The notes below the pieces were generated by a model. That model made no database searches and was not told the origin of the DNA. It saw only the letters and a program-made list of their open reading frames with translations. From an uncultured Clostridia bacterium (GTDB taxonomy: Bacteria > Bacillota > Clostridia > Christensenellales > Borkfalkiaceae), in contig CAKNLK010000020.1 of the NCBI GenBank assembly GCA_930989535.1, forward strand, positions 1 through 38,700: DNA of 38,700 bases. Reading direction: 5' to 3'. Of the stretch, positions 23,949 to 32,908 are shown piece after piece. A program made the translations under genes and the position numbers. Each line of letters starts with the position of its first letter. Positions within the stretch are counted from its first letter, which is position 1.

Positions 23949-26822
23949 ATGGACAAGAAGACGGAAAATAGGCTGCGCTCCCCGGAGGCGGCCTATCGCG
24001 CAAAACCGTTCTGGTCATGGAACGGCGAATTGGAGGAGGATGAACTCTTCCGCCAGATGGACGCAATCAAGGAGATGGGGTTCGGCGGATTTTTCATGCA
24101 TTCGCGCACGGGGCTCATCACCGAATACCTCGGCGAAAAATGGATGCAGCTCATCCGCGACTGCGCCGACCGCGGCGCAAAGATGGGGCTGGAAGCGTGG
24201 CTCTACGACGAGGACAGGTGGCCGAGCGGCACCTGCGGCGGATTGGTGACGCGCAACCGCGATTACCGCATGCGCTTTATCTCCGAATACGACAGCGACG
24301 AAGCTGCGCTCGCCTGCCCCGAGGTGGTGGGTATCCTCGGCCGCTTTGCCCTCCGCCTGGAGGACGGGGTGCTGTGCGACGCGAAACCCGTCGCGGGCGC
24401 AAAAGAGGTGCCCGCAGGCTATGTTTACGCCGTGTATGCGGAAGAATTGTTCCGCCCGAGCGACTTCTATAACGGCACAACATATGTCGACACGATGAAC
24501 CCGGAGGCGGTCAAAGTATTTTTGCATTCTACGCTCGATCGGTATGCCGAGGAGTGCAAAAAGCAGCTCGGCGGCAAAATTTACGGCGTTTTCACCGACG
24601 AACCGCACCGCGGGGCGCTGTTCAACGGCTTTGCCCTTACGAACGCAAACCGTGCGCGCATGGTTCCGTATACGGGCAGACTGCGTGCGGCCTATGCGGA
24701 AAAATACGGCGAAGAGCTGTCCTTCCCCGAAATTTATTACCGTAAACGCGGGCATGCGGACAACGAAACGGCCGCAAAATACATCGACGTTCTCGACGAT
24801 TTGTTCCTCGATGGTTATGCCAGGCAGTACGGCGAATGGTGCCGCGAACACGGAATCATCTTCACGGGGCATATTCTGCACGAGGATAATTTGAGCATTC
24901 AAACGAGCGTTTCCGGCTCGATGATGCGCTTCTACGAATACATGGATTACCCCGGCATCGACAACCTCTCCGCGCATAACGGCTGTTTCTGGGCTGCGAT
25001 TCAGTGCGCGTCGGTCGCGCGGCAGACGGGCAAAAAGTTCGTTTTGAGCGAGCTGTACGGCTGTTCTGGCTGGGATATGCCCCTCAACGAATACAAGCGC
25101 ATCGGCGACTGGCACGCGCTGTTCGGCGTCAATCTGCGCTGCCCGCACCTTTCCTGGTACACGATGAAAGGGGAGGCGAAGCGCGACTATCCCGCGAGCA
25201 TCCTGCACCAGCTCGCCTGGTACAAGGATTGGAAGCCGCTGGAGGACTATTACGCCCGCATCGGCATCATCCTCACCGAAGGGGAGCGCCGCGCCGACCT
25301 CTTGGTCATTCACCCCGTCGAAAATATGTGGAAGCACGTGCGCCGCGGCTGGATGCGTGTGGACAGCTTTGATCCCGGCGACGAGGCAATTGCCAAGCTC
25401 GACGCGGATTTTATCGGACAGTGCATGCGGCTGATTGCTTCGCAGCATGAATTCGACTACGGCGACGAGGAGCTGCTCGCCAAGTACGGCAGCGCCGGAA
25501 AGGACGGGCAGGGCGCCTATCTTACGGTGGGGCAGATTACCTATCGCCGCGTCCTGCTCGCACCCGGGCAGGCGGTGCGCCCGGGCACGCAGAAGCTTTT
25601 GGACGAATTTATTGCCTGCGGCGGGCAGGTTCTGCGCGAACCGGAGGAGCTTTCCGCGGGCGAAGTTGCGCGTGCGCCGAAAAACATCGCCTCTGCCGTG
25701 CGCCGGTTCGGCGGCGATGTATGGCTGTTTTTATACAACGTGAGCGAAACGGAGCCCACCCGCGGCTGCGTGGAACTCGCCCCCGAATTGGCGGGTATGA
25801 GCGCGGAGGAGTGGGATATGGTCTCCTTCGAAAGCCGCGGCGCCTGCGCGCTGGACGATGTATCTTTCGCCGCGGGCGAGATGCGCATTTTCCGCCTTTC
25901 GCAGAAAAAGCTGCCTGCCCCCGCCGCGCGGGTTTGGGAAAAGGTTTCCCTGCCCGAAAAGATGCCGTATACGCTCAGCGAGCCGAACGTTTTGGTTCTC
26001 GATTACGCAAAGCTTTACTATAACGGCGAATTGCAGACGGAAAAACCCGCCGACGTGCTCCTTGCCGACCGCAATTTGCGCATCAAGCTGGGGCTCACGC
26101 CGCGCGGCGGCGAAATGGTGCAGCCCTGGTATGCCGCCAAGTACGGAAAATCGGACGACGTATTGGGAAAAGTGCGCCTCGAATATCGGTTTGATTCGGA
26201 AATCGAGTGCAGCGCCCTCGTCGCCGCCGAGTACGACGGCGTCGCCTGCAACGGCGTACCTGCGGCGCGCGAGGAGGGACATTGGGTGGATTCCTGCTTC
26301 CGCCTCTTCCGCGTGCAGGTCAAAAAGGGCGAAAACGTGATCACGGCGGAATTTGACTTTAAACAGAGCGACAACATCGAATCGATGTATCTGCTCGGCG
26401 AGTTCGGCGTGCGCCTGCCGCATACGCTCGTGCCCCTCCCCGAAACCCTTTCCCCCGTCGATTTGAACGCGCAGGGGCTGCCGTATTACGGCGCCTGCGT
26501 CACTTTCCGCACGGGCATCGAGGGCGGCAGGGTGCGCGTGGCGCTGAAAGAACTGCACGGCGCCACCTTCCACGTGTCGGACGGCAAGGCGGATAAGATG
26601 ATTGCCTTCCCGCCGTACGAAGCGGAGGCGGAGTTGGACGGCGAACTGCAGCTTACGGTCTGCTTTACGCGGCGCAACACCTTCGGGCCGCACCACCTCA
26701 TCCCGCAGCCGCAGGATTCTTACGGCCCCGGCTCCTGGCTGAGCGAAGGGGTAAACCGCACCGACGATTATGTCATAATACCGCAAGGCTTCATAGCGGA
26801 AGTGTGTTGCGCGAAGAAGTGA
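23949..26822 (+). CDS. Large glycosyl hydrolase, GH106-like (probable alpha-L-rhamnosidase)
   Basis: The protein has 957 residues and no signal peptide. The N-terminal catalytic region has PFWSWNGELEEDELFRQ, GFGGFFMHSRTGL, AWLYDEDRWPSGTCGG, FTDEPH, GHILHEDNLS and SELYGCSGWD, a set I associate with GH106-type proteins of the gut glycan-degrading kind. The acid residues in YDEDRWPSG and TDEPH are candidate catalytic groups. The C-terminal part (about 680-950) is a beta-sandwich sugar-binding region. Next to GH78 it likely acts on rhamnose in pectin or bacterial polysaccharide. The exact family assignment is the uncertain part. Confidence 0.75.
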   Translation: MDKKTENRLRSPEAAYRAKPFWSWNGELEEDELFRQMDAIKEMGFGGFFMHSRTGLITEYLGEKWMQLIRDCADRGAKMGLEAWLYDEDRWPSGTCGGLVTRNRDYRMRFISEYDSDEAALACPEVVGILGRFALRLEDGVLCDAKPVAGAKEVPAGYVYAVYAEELFRPSDFYNGTTYVDTMNPEAVKVFLHSTLDRYAEECKKQLGGKIYGVFTDEPHRGALFNGFALTNANRARMVPYTGRLRAAYAEKYGEELSFPEIYYRKRGHADNETAAKYIDVLDDLFLDGYARQYGEWCREHGIIFTGHILHEDNLSIQTSVSGSMMRFYEYMDYPGIDNLSAHNGCFWAAIQCASVARQTGKKFVLSELYGCSGWDMPLNEYKRIGDWHALFGVNLRCPHLSWYTMKGEAKRDYPASILHQLAWYKDWKPLEDYYARIGIILTEGERRADLLVIHPVENMWKHVRRGWMRVDSFDPGDEAIAKLDADFIGQCMRLIASQHEFDYGDEELLAKYGSAGKDGQGAYLTVGQITYRRVLLAPGQAVRPGTQKLLDEFIACGGQVLREPEELSAGEVARAPKNIASAVRRFGGDVWLFLYNVSETEPTRGCVELAPELAGMSAEEWDMVSFESRGACALDDVSFAAGEMRIFRLSQKKLPAPAARVWEKVSLPEKMPYTLSEPNVLVLDYAKLYYNGELQTEKPADVLLADRNLRIKLGLTPRGGEMVQPWYAAKYGKSDDVLGKVRLEYRFDSEIECSALVAAEYDGVACNGVPAAREEGHWVDSCFRLFRVQVKKGENVITAEFDFKQSDNIESMYLLGEFGVRLPHTLVPLPETLSPVDLNAQGLPYYGACVTFRTGIEGGRVRVALKELHGATFHVSDGKADKMIAFPPYEAEAELDGELQLTVCFTRRNTFGPHHLIPQPQDSYGPGSWLSEGVNRTDDYVIIPQGFIAEVCCAKK

Positions 26823-26913
26823 AACGCATCGCGCGGGACAAAATTATTGTTACGTTATCAAAAAATGTGACAACGGTGTATTTTGAGACAAAAAAATAAG
26901 GATAATTTGCAAT

Positions 26914-26953
26914 AAAATGGGCGGTAAACGATTCGTTTACCGCCCATTTTTGT
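26914..26953 (+). terminator. Intrinsic terminator after the GH78/GH106 pair
   Basis: A perfect 16-bp stem AAAATGGGCGGTAAAC (26914-26929) with 26935-26950, followed by TTTT. The rest of 26823-26913 shows nothing. Confidence 0.9.
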
Positions 26954-27042
26954 ATGTTTTTATGAGGTTTTAGCGCAACGGGGCGTTGCTGGTTCAGTAA
27001 CATAAAACGCGGCCACGTACAAAAAAATTTATGAAAAATCAT

Positions 27043-27092
27043 GTACTTTTTATCGGAAAGTACTTGCTGTTTATATTTAAGGGTGTTATAAT
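27043..27092 (+). promoter_or_regulatory. Promoter and inverted repeat of the surface-fibre operon
   Basis: TTGCTG (27064-27069), a 17-base spacer and TATAAT (27087-27092). Directly upstream, GTACTTT (27043-27049) and AAAGTAC (27057-27063) form an inverted repeat abutting the -35, a likely regulator site. The transcript would carry a leader of about 165 bases (27099-27264) in which I recognise no known riboswitch. Confidence 0.65.
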
Positions 27093-27264
27093 TAGGCTGT
27101 ATTAAAATCTTAAGACCGTTAGCGACGTTTGTAGTGGAATAAAAAACATATGCTGTTGGAGCGGAAATCTGCATGAGTTCTGCGTATGGCGGTATATTTT
27201 TACGAAAATCAGAGATGTTTCTTTGGCGCACAAAATATAATACGGAAAGGAGCGGCGAAATAAC

Positions 27265-27759
27265 ATGAAGAAATTGGCTTACATATTGATTATATCCCTT
27301 GCGGCGCTTACGGTTGCCGGCATCGTAATCGGCAGCGTCGTCTTGAACAAACAGGACGGCTTCGAAAAGGATATAACGTTGTCGGAGGATGGCGTCACGC
27401 AGGAGGAGATGAGCATCAATTTGGAGGGTATCTATCCGGGTAAGTCGGTGGAGTATACCATTCATTTCGGCGGCAATGCGGCGAGCATTTACGACCTCGA
27501 GCTTACCTTTACCCCGAGCGAGAACGTTGCGCTGGCGCAGTATATGGACGTAGAGCTGGACGTCGACGGCGAAACGGTGTCCTCCGGCCTGTTGAGCGAA
27601 TATCTGGGGGGCGAAGCGGTCGCGTTGGATCTGGAAATCGGCGAAGGCGGCGAATCGACGTTCGTTTTGCGCTACACGATGCCCGAAACGGTGGGGAACG
27701 AGGCGATGAACCTGACGGCGGATTTTACAATCAATATCACGGCGACTTCCAAGGAATAA
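27265..27759 (+). CDS. Membrane-anchored TasA/camelysin-like small protein
   Basis: This 164-residue protein has one hydrophobic N-terminal segment (about 4-27) lacking the GAT-x-A-x-F leader of the other fibre proteins, so it may stay anchored. The rest is a beta-rich domain with PGKSVEYTIHFGG and a closing FVLRYTMPETVGNEAMNLTADFTINI stretch. This resembles the strand order of TasA-like or camelysin modules (IxPGDxxxxxIxxxN; FxIxVEAVQ). AAAGGAG lies 10 bases upstream. It is first in the operon, 3 bases before the signal peptidase gene; it may be a base or anchor for the fibre. The family call is by pattern. Confidence 0.62.
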   Translation: MKKLAYILIISLAALTVAGIVIGSVVLNKQDGFEKDITLSEDGVTQEEMSINLEGIYPGKSVEYTIHFGGNAASIYDLELTFTPSENVALAQYMDVELDVDGETVSSGLLSEYLGGEAVALDLEIGEGGESTFVLRYTMPETVGNEAMNLTADFTINITATSKE

Positions 27760-27762
27760 GGT

Positions 27763-28581
27763 ATGGAAACAAAGGAAAAGGATGTGGAGCAAAAAAAGCC
27801 GTTGGCGCTGCGGATTGTGAACATCGCGCTGAATGTGCTGTTCGTGTGTTTTTTCATTCTCTGCATGGTCGCGCTGTTCGTATCCCTCACCACCAAGACG
27901 AGTCCGGACGGTGCGGCGCGGATGTTCGGCCATGAGCTGCGGCTCGTCGTTTCCGAATCGATGGAAAAATCGGAGGAGACGGACGTGAGCGGATATAAGA
28001 TCAAGGATATCCCTCTCCATTCGCTCATCTTTATCGAAACCGTTCCCGAAGACGAGGCGGAGGCGCAGGAGTGGTACGGGAACCTGAAGGTCGGAGACGT
28101 GCTCACTTTCCGCTACGTTTACACCACGCAGGAAACGATTACCCACCGCATCGTATCCATTGAGCCGAACGACGGCGGCGGGTACACGATTTCGCTGCAG
28201 GGCGACAACAAGGGCACGGCGGACGGCGTGCTGACGCAGGTAATCGACACGTCGGCGACGGACAGTTTAAATTATGTAATCGGCAAAGTGACGGGCAAGA
28301 GCGTGGCGCTGGGGTACGTCATCACGGCGGTGCAGAGCCCGTGGGGTATTATATTTATAGTGATTGTGCCGTGTCTGATTATCATCGTATTCGAGATAAT
28401 CCGCATCGTGGGCATCTTTTCGCAGAAAAAGAAGGACGCCCAGCGCGAAGAACAGCAGCGCAAGGACGACGAGATTGCCGAGTTGAAGCGGCAGCTTGCC
28501 GCGGCGAACGCGGGCGCCGCAGCACAAGAGGATGAGAATCTGAGTTCGGATGAAAAAACCGATGAAGATAATAAAAGATAA
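27763..28581 (+). CDS. sipW: SipW-type (ER/archaeal-type) signal peptidase I with coiled-coil tail
   Basis: This 272-residue protein has an N-terminal membrane helix (about 18-43) and a second near the end of the catalytic domain (about 190-218). The catalytic serine is S66 in SESM, and the general-base position is H128 in ITHRIV instead of the Lys of ordinary bacterial signal peptidases; D148 in QGDNKG completes the S26B pattern. After the second helix comes a charged coiled-coil tail of about 50 residues, not part of B. subtilis SipW. SipW enzymes cleave leaders of TasA-type fibre proteins, and three such substrates are encoded downstream, so this is a dedicated processing enzyme. Confidence 0.9.
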   Translation: METKEKDVEQKKPLALRIVNIALNVLFVCFFILCMVALFVSLTTKTSPDGAARMFGHELRLVVSESMEKSEETDVSGYKIKDIPLHSLIFIETVPEDEAEAQEWYGNLKVGDVLTFRYVYTTQETITHRIVSIEPNDGGGYTISLQGDNKGTADGVLTQVIDTSATDSLNYVIGKVTGKSVALGYVITAVQSPWGIIFIVIVPCLIIIVFEIIRIVGIFSQKKKDAQREEQQRKDDEIAELKRQLAAANAGAAAQEDENLSSDEKTDEDNKR

Positions 28582-28595
28582 GGAGTAGCCGAAGT

Positions 28596-29309
28596 ATGAG
28601 AATTGCATTGATTGTATTTATGGTGTTGTCGGGTTTGGTGTGTATTTTTTCAATCGTGGTTATGGTGCGAGACATTATAATCGAGCGAAAAAGTAAACAG
28701 GAACAGGAAGAGGCTCCCGCGCCCGCACCGGTGCCGGCTATTGCCGCGCCGACGGTCGTCGCCGCTCCCGTGCTTTTGAACGCGTATCCCGCGCCGGAAG
28801 TACAGGACGAGGTTGAGGCGGAGGAGTCGGACTTGGAAAACGAAATCGTGTTTTCCGCGAGCGAGCAGAAAACGCTCGACGAAAAGTTCCAGGAATTGGA
28901 CGAACAGCAGCAGCGCTACTACGTCGAAATCGTGCAGTACGCGATGGGGCAGGAAGGCGCAAAGCAGTTCAAAAATTCGAGGTACGAGGAGTATAAAATC
29001 GGAAAAACCCGCCTGGTGCGCCTGCAAATCAAGCGCGGCATCGTGGTTTGCGAATTTATCCTGTTTAATACGGACTTCAACAATTACATACGCAGCAACA
29101 AGGTGCGCGTAAAGCAGGCGCCTACCGTACTGCGCATCGAAGACGAAGCGGCCGTAGCGATTGCGAAGAACAGTATCGACATCGCCGTGCGCGCCGCCGC
29201 CGAAGACATGGAATACAAAAAGCAGCTCCGCCGCGAAAAGCGGAAACTTGCCCGCCAGCAGAGCCGCGCGCAGGCAGAAGCGCAGGCGGACGAACAGCAA
29301 CAGGGTTAA
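28596..29309 (+). CDS. Membrane protein with coiled-coil and unknown conserved-looking domain
   Basis: The 237-residue protein has one N-terminal membrane helix (about 3-26), an Ala/Pro-rich linker (about 38-65), an acidic stretch, then a compact domain (about 85-205) with EQQQRYYVEIVQYAMGQ, KIGKTRLVRLQIKRGIVVCEFIL and VLRIEDEAAVAIAKNSIDIA. It ends in a basic, Gln/Ala-rich coiled coil. The helix followed by charged RDIIIERK suggests an inside-facing body. I recognise no family. Sitting between sipW and the first fibre subunit, it may organise secretion or assembly, perhaps by pairing with the coiled-coil tail of SipW. Confidence 0.75.
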   Translation: MRIALIVFMVLSGLVCIFSIVVMVRDIIIERKSKQEQEEAPAPAPVPAIAAPTVVAAPVLLNAYPAPEVQDEVEAEESDLENEIVFSASEQKTLDEKFQELDEQQQRYYVEIVQYAMGQEGAKQFKNSRYEEYKIGKTRLVRLQIKRGIVVCEFILFNTDFNNYIRSNKVRVKQAPTVLRIEDEAAVAIAKNSIDIAVRAAAEDMEYKKQLRREKRKLARQQSRAQAEAQADEQQQG

Positions 29310-29312
29310 TCC

Positions 29313-29370
29313 ACCGCCGCCGGCGGTTGATTATACAAAGGTTGATACGTTGTCATTAACAATGTAAATA
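29313..29370 (+). promoter_or_regulatory. Small hairpin and possible internal promoter before the fibre subunit gene
   Basis: ACCGCC-GCC-GGCGGT (29313-29327) forms a tight hairpin right after the stop of the previous gene. TTGATA (29342-29347), 17 bases, and TAAATA (29365-29370) could be a promoter. The very strong AAGGAGGAGG at 29375-29384 follows, so the downstream subunit is probably made in excess. Confidence 0.4.
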
Positions 29371-29394
29371 TAACAAGGAGGAGGATATGGCAAC

Positions 29395-30054
29395 ATGGGC
29401 AAAAAAGCGAGGGTACTTTTGATTTCGATGGTTACGATGTGCATGTCGTTGGCGCTGATTGTCTGCGCTACATATGCGCTGTTTACCGGCCAGGTCGACG
29501 TCAACAACCACTTGGCCGCGGGCTCTTTGGAGGTCGGCTTTCTGTGGACGGGCACCGATTCGTACGCTTTGAACGACAAAGGTGTTTTGGAAGAGCAAAA
29601 CGATACTTTCGAAACTCCTGTCGACCTGACGCTGGACAATTCTGAATTGTTCAACATCAGCGGTGCGGTTCCGGGCAGCTCGTACACGGTAAACCTGCAG
29701 GTTTCCAACCAGGGCAGCGTGGCGTTCGAGTACGGCGTTCGTATTCTTTGGGAAGTCAATACCGAAGACGAAGTTGACGACGAGTTGGAAACGTTGCTTG
29801 CGGGACAGATTGAAATTACCGTTACATGCGGCAGCGAAACGAGAACGTTCCTGCTCAGCGCCAGTGCGCAGAACGATGTTGACCTCGGCGTTCTTTATGC
29901 CGGTGCCGACGCAAACACCGTTCCGTCGCAGGATTTCAGCGTGACGGCGACGTTTGTGGACAATGCGGACAACAACAAGGTGCAGAACATCAGTTTGAAC
30001 TTCGATTTGCAGGTCTACGCTACGCAGGCGACGGATGCAACGACGACGGATTAA
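29395..30054 (+). CDS. TasA/camelysin-like fibre subunit with SipW-type signal peptide
   Basis: The protein has 219 residues. The leader ends in ALIVCATYALFTG, the SipW-type pattern (hydrophobic, then xATxAxF) also present in the two large proteins downstream. The mature part is a single beta domain with AVPGSSYTVNLQVSNQGSVAFEYGVRI and a closing FSVTATFVDNADN...NFDLQVYA, matching the TasA layout in which an ordered strand region is followed by a final strand. The start is ATG 29395; the nearer ATG at 29387 opens only an 11-codon frame. It carries the strongest Shine-Dalgarno in the operon and is the shortest leader-bearing product, so it is the best candidate for the major fibre protein. Confidence 0.78.
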   Translation: MGKKARVLLISMVTMCMSLALIVCATYALFTGQVDVNNHLAAGSLEVGFLWTGTDSYALNDKGVLEEQNDTFETPVDLTLDNSELFNISGAVPGSSYTVNLQVSNQGSVAFEYGVRILWEVNTEDEVDDELETLLAGQIEITVTCGSETRTFLLSASAQNDVDLGVLYAGADANTVPSQDFSVTATFVDNADNNKVQNISLNFDLQVYATQATDATTTD

Positions 30055-30073
30055 GGCAGATAAGGAGTAAAAG

Positions 30074-32836
30074 ATGAAAAAGAGAATTATATTGACTTCT
30101 GTTTTTTCGATTGCCATGTGCCTGAGCCTAATCGTCGGCGCGACGATGGCGTTCTTCGGCAGCGAGTCGAAGGCGAATATCTCCGTGACGGGCGCCAATG
30201 TCAACGTCGTTGCGAGTATAGACCCCGAAACCGGCTTTACCACCTATTCGAAGGGGATTCCGACGTCTGAGATAGAGGGCAAGCAGAACGGCGAGTTCGA
30301 AAACGGCGGCACGGCGAGTATCGACGCGGAAGGAACGCTTGTTCTGAATGCGATTTCCGCCGGCGACAGCGTAAAAGTACGCGTCGATATTGAAAATAGG
30401 AGCAATATCCGTATTCAATATCGTGCGCGCGTCGTGTGCGAAGAGGGAGAAGAATTCCTCGATCTGTTCGAAATTGAGAACGATATTCGGCATATGGCTT
30501 GGCAGATTGCGGAAATCGGCAACGACCTGAAGGATGAAATCGTGGAAGTCACGATCGGTTTGCCGGAAGACGTCAACCTCGAAGATTTCGAAGGGCAGAC
30601 AATCAAGTTTGCGATTGTCGTTGAAGCGGTGCAGGCGAACGCCGAAACCACCGACGACGTTATCGTATACGAGCCGGAAGAGGGCAACACCGCTGCTGAT
30701 AACGGCGCGGATTTGCAAAATATTATGGCAAGCGGCCTCGAGGCGGGCACTTCCGTCTATCTCGGTGCAGGTGAATATGCGTTGCAGGGAATTCTCGAGA
30801 TTCCGGAGGGCGTAAGCCTGTACGGTGCGCAGCGCGGCAACGCGGCTGTCAATTGGATTAACGGGGATGTTGCTGAACAGACGGTTATTCAAGCTCCCGC
30901 GGGCGGCAACAGAACGATTATAGTCGAGTCAAGCGATGTCGTAATTGACGGTATCACGCTGGACGGCAGTACGAATTCAAACGACGTCAAAGCCATCGCT
31001 GTATCGAGCGATAAAGATAACGTTTTGACCGGTATTGAAGTTCGCAACTGTGCAGTTAAGAATTTTGCCAACGATGGCATTAGCGTGCAGTGCACGAGCG
31101 GTGCGGTTATTGAAGGCAACTACGTTAAGGCCGTATACGACAGTGCTATTTCTTTGGAAAATTATTTCAATGAAGCGGGTGTTACATCCTATATTCGCAA
31201 CAATGTAGTAGAAAATGTAACAGGTACCGAAAACGGCGCTATTGCGGTAAGAGGCGAAGGCGGTTGCAAAGGTAATGTAATTGTTTCCGACAATATCGTT
31301 AACAACGTAAAATCGGGTTTGACCAATGATATAGCGAGTTCGGCGATTTCCGTAGATAAGGTAGAGGGCGGTGGCGTTATTACCATTCAGAACAATACCG
31401 TTTCGGGTGTTACCCAAGGTATCGGAATTTACAAGTTTTCGGCGCTGACGGAAGACGACGCGGTCGTTGTAAGCGGCAATACGATTCAAGGCGCGGATAC
31501 TTTCGGTATTGCGACGGGTACGTTGAATTATAGCAAAACAGACGCAATTGAAACAATTGAAATTACCGGCAACACATTTACCGGCAAGGTGCCTGCAAAA
31601 GGCAACGTTTATCTGGAGCAGACCAACCGCTACAATGAAACTACGGTAGATTGGAGCGTAATCGTCAACGGGGTAGAGTTTACCGACGAAACGGTCGACG
31701 CAAACTTGTCCCTCATTTCGACGGCGGCGGAGCTTTCCGCTTTGGCGAAAAAGGTCAATGCCGGCGATGCCTATTCCGGCAAAACGGTCGCGTTGGTTTC
31801 GGATATCGACCTTTCGGAAGTCGAATGGGCGCCGATGAATACTTTCAGCGGCACGTTTGACGGCAACGGATATGCGATTACGGGTATCGAGCTGAATAAT
31901 ACGGCAGAATCGAACACTGCGGAAACGGCAGGTTATTACGGCGGCTTGTTCGTCGTTCTCAGCGGCGCAACGGTGCAAGATGTCGAAGTTACAGCAAACA
32001 TCGCTACCGGCGGCTGGGCAGGTATTTTGGCGGGGCTTGTTGATGCTAACTCCAATGTAACAGGCGTTATCACGCACGGCAGTGTTATCGGGGCTGGCGA
32101 ATCGACATCTGTCGCGGGGTTGTGCGAGTATGTGCGCAGTTCCACTATAAGCGGATGTGTAAACTATGCTGACGTGACCAGCAAAAACGTTTTCAATCCT
32201 GCGGGTACAAAGGTCAGCCAATATGCGGCGGGCATCGCCTGCGAAGTTGCCGGCTCTGCGATTAGCGGATGCCGGAATGAAGGCGATATCACCGCTACTC
32301 CGAAAGAAGGGCATTTAGGTGGCACGTATATCGGCGGAGTTGCGGCGTACATCAAAAACGGCTCTACGCTGGAAGACAACAAAAACTACGGCGATATCAC
32401 CGTTACGAGCGGCCTTTACTGCGAAGTCGGAGGCATTGTCGGTAATGTGGTTTCGGAAAGTGCTATAGATGGCGGTGAAAATAGCGTTATAAGTAATATA
32501 AACAACGGAGCAGTAAATGCAAAGTCAGATGATACATATGTTGGCGGCATTATTGGCGGCGGTTATGCTATTTATGGCAGCTATGCAGGCGGATTCATCT
32601 TACGGTTTACCGAAAATGTGAACAACGGCAACATTACGATTACTCCCGCGTTGGACGGTGCGTTTGAATTTGTTTCAGCCGGAGGTTTGATTGGCTGGCT
32701 TGATTATCAATGCGGAGCAGACTATTTCATAGACGGCGGCGGGAATTCTTCTGTGACAATTCCTACCGTAACAGAGGGGAGCGAAAGCGGAAGAGTCAAG
32801 ACAGCGCCGGACTATGGATATATCGTAAAACCTTAA
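30074..32836 (+). CDS. 920-aa SipW-dependent beta-helix surface protein with TasA-like N-domain
   Basis: The leader ends LIVGATMAFFGSES. Residues about 30-200 form a TasA-like module (AGDSVKVRVDIENRSNIRIQYRARV...KFAIVVEAVQAN). Then comes a right-handed parallel beta-helix (about 215-530) with pectin-lyase/NosD-type turns such as VVIDGITLDGS, VRNCAVKNF and IEGNYVKAV. A STAAELSALAKKVN...FSGTFDGNGYAITGI unit leads into GLUG-like repeats (about 545-915: YYGGLFVVLSGATVQDVEVTA; GCVNYADVTS; GCRNEGDIT). No LPXTG, S-layer or membrane anchor is seen, so surface attachment probably goes through the TasA-like module. Likely an adhesin or glycan-binding stalk; catalysis cannot be excluded. AT content rises toward its 3' end. 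Confidence 0.82.
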   Translation: MKKRIILTSVFSIAMCLSLIVGATMAFFGSESKANISVTGANVNVVASIDPETGFTTYSKGIPTSEIEGKQNGEFENGGTASIDAEGTLVLNAISAGDSVKVRVDIENRSNIRIQYRARVVCEEGEEFLDLFEIENDIRHMAWQIAEIGNDLKDEIVEVTIGLPEDVNLEDFEGQTIKFAIVVEAVQANAETTDDVIVYEPEEGNTAADNGADLQNIMASGLEAGTSVYLGAGEYALQGILEIPEGVSLYGAQRGNAAVNWINGDVAEQTVIQAPAGGNRTIIVESSDVVIDGITLDGSTNSNDVKAIAVSSDKDNVLTGIEVRNCAVKNFANDGISVQCTSGAVIEGNYVKAVYDSAISLENYFNEAGVTSYIRNNVVENVTGTENGAIAVRGEGGCKGNVIVSDNIVNNVKSGLTNDIASSAISVDKVEGGGVITIQNNTVSGVTQGIGIYKFSALTEDDAVVVSGNTIQGADTFGIATGTLNYSKTDAIETIEITGNTFTGKVPAKGNVYLEQTNRYNETTVDWSVIVNGVEFTDETVDANLSLISTAAELSALAKKVNAGDAYSGKTVALVSDIDLSEVEWAPMNTFSGTFDGNGYAITGIELNNTAESNTAETAGYYGGLFVVLSGATVQDVEVTANIATGGWAGILAGLVDANSNVTGVITHGSVIGAGESTSVAGLCEYVRSSTISGCVNYADVTSKNVFNPAGTKVSQYAAGIACEVAGSAISGCRNEGDITATPKEGHLGGTYIGGVAAYIKNGSTLEDNKNYGDITVTSGLYCEVGGIVGNVVSESAIDGGENSVISNINNGAVNAKSDDTYVGGIIGGGYAIYGSYAGGFILRFTENVNNGNITITPALDGAFEFVSAGGLIGWLDYQCGADYFIDGGGNSSVTIPTVTEGSESGRVKTAPDYGYIVKP

Positions 32837-32908
32837 TCGATTTTTAAAACAAATTAAAACAAAGCAGAAAAAATTTAAGATAGATATTATTAAAATAAGG
32901 AGAAAAAA

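Noticed and set aside
27099..27264. Cyclic-di-GMP or other known riboswitch in the leader of the fibre operon
   Set aside because: I looked for the conserved cores of common classes and saw none; only an 8-codon frame and AT-rich sequence are present.
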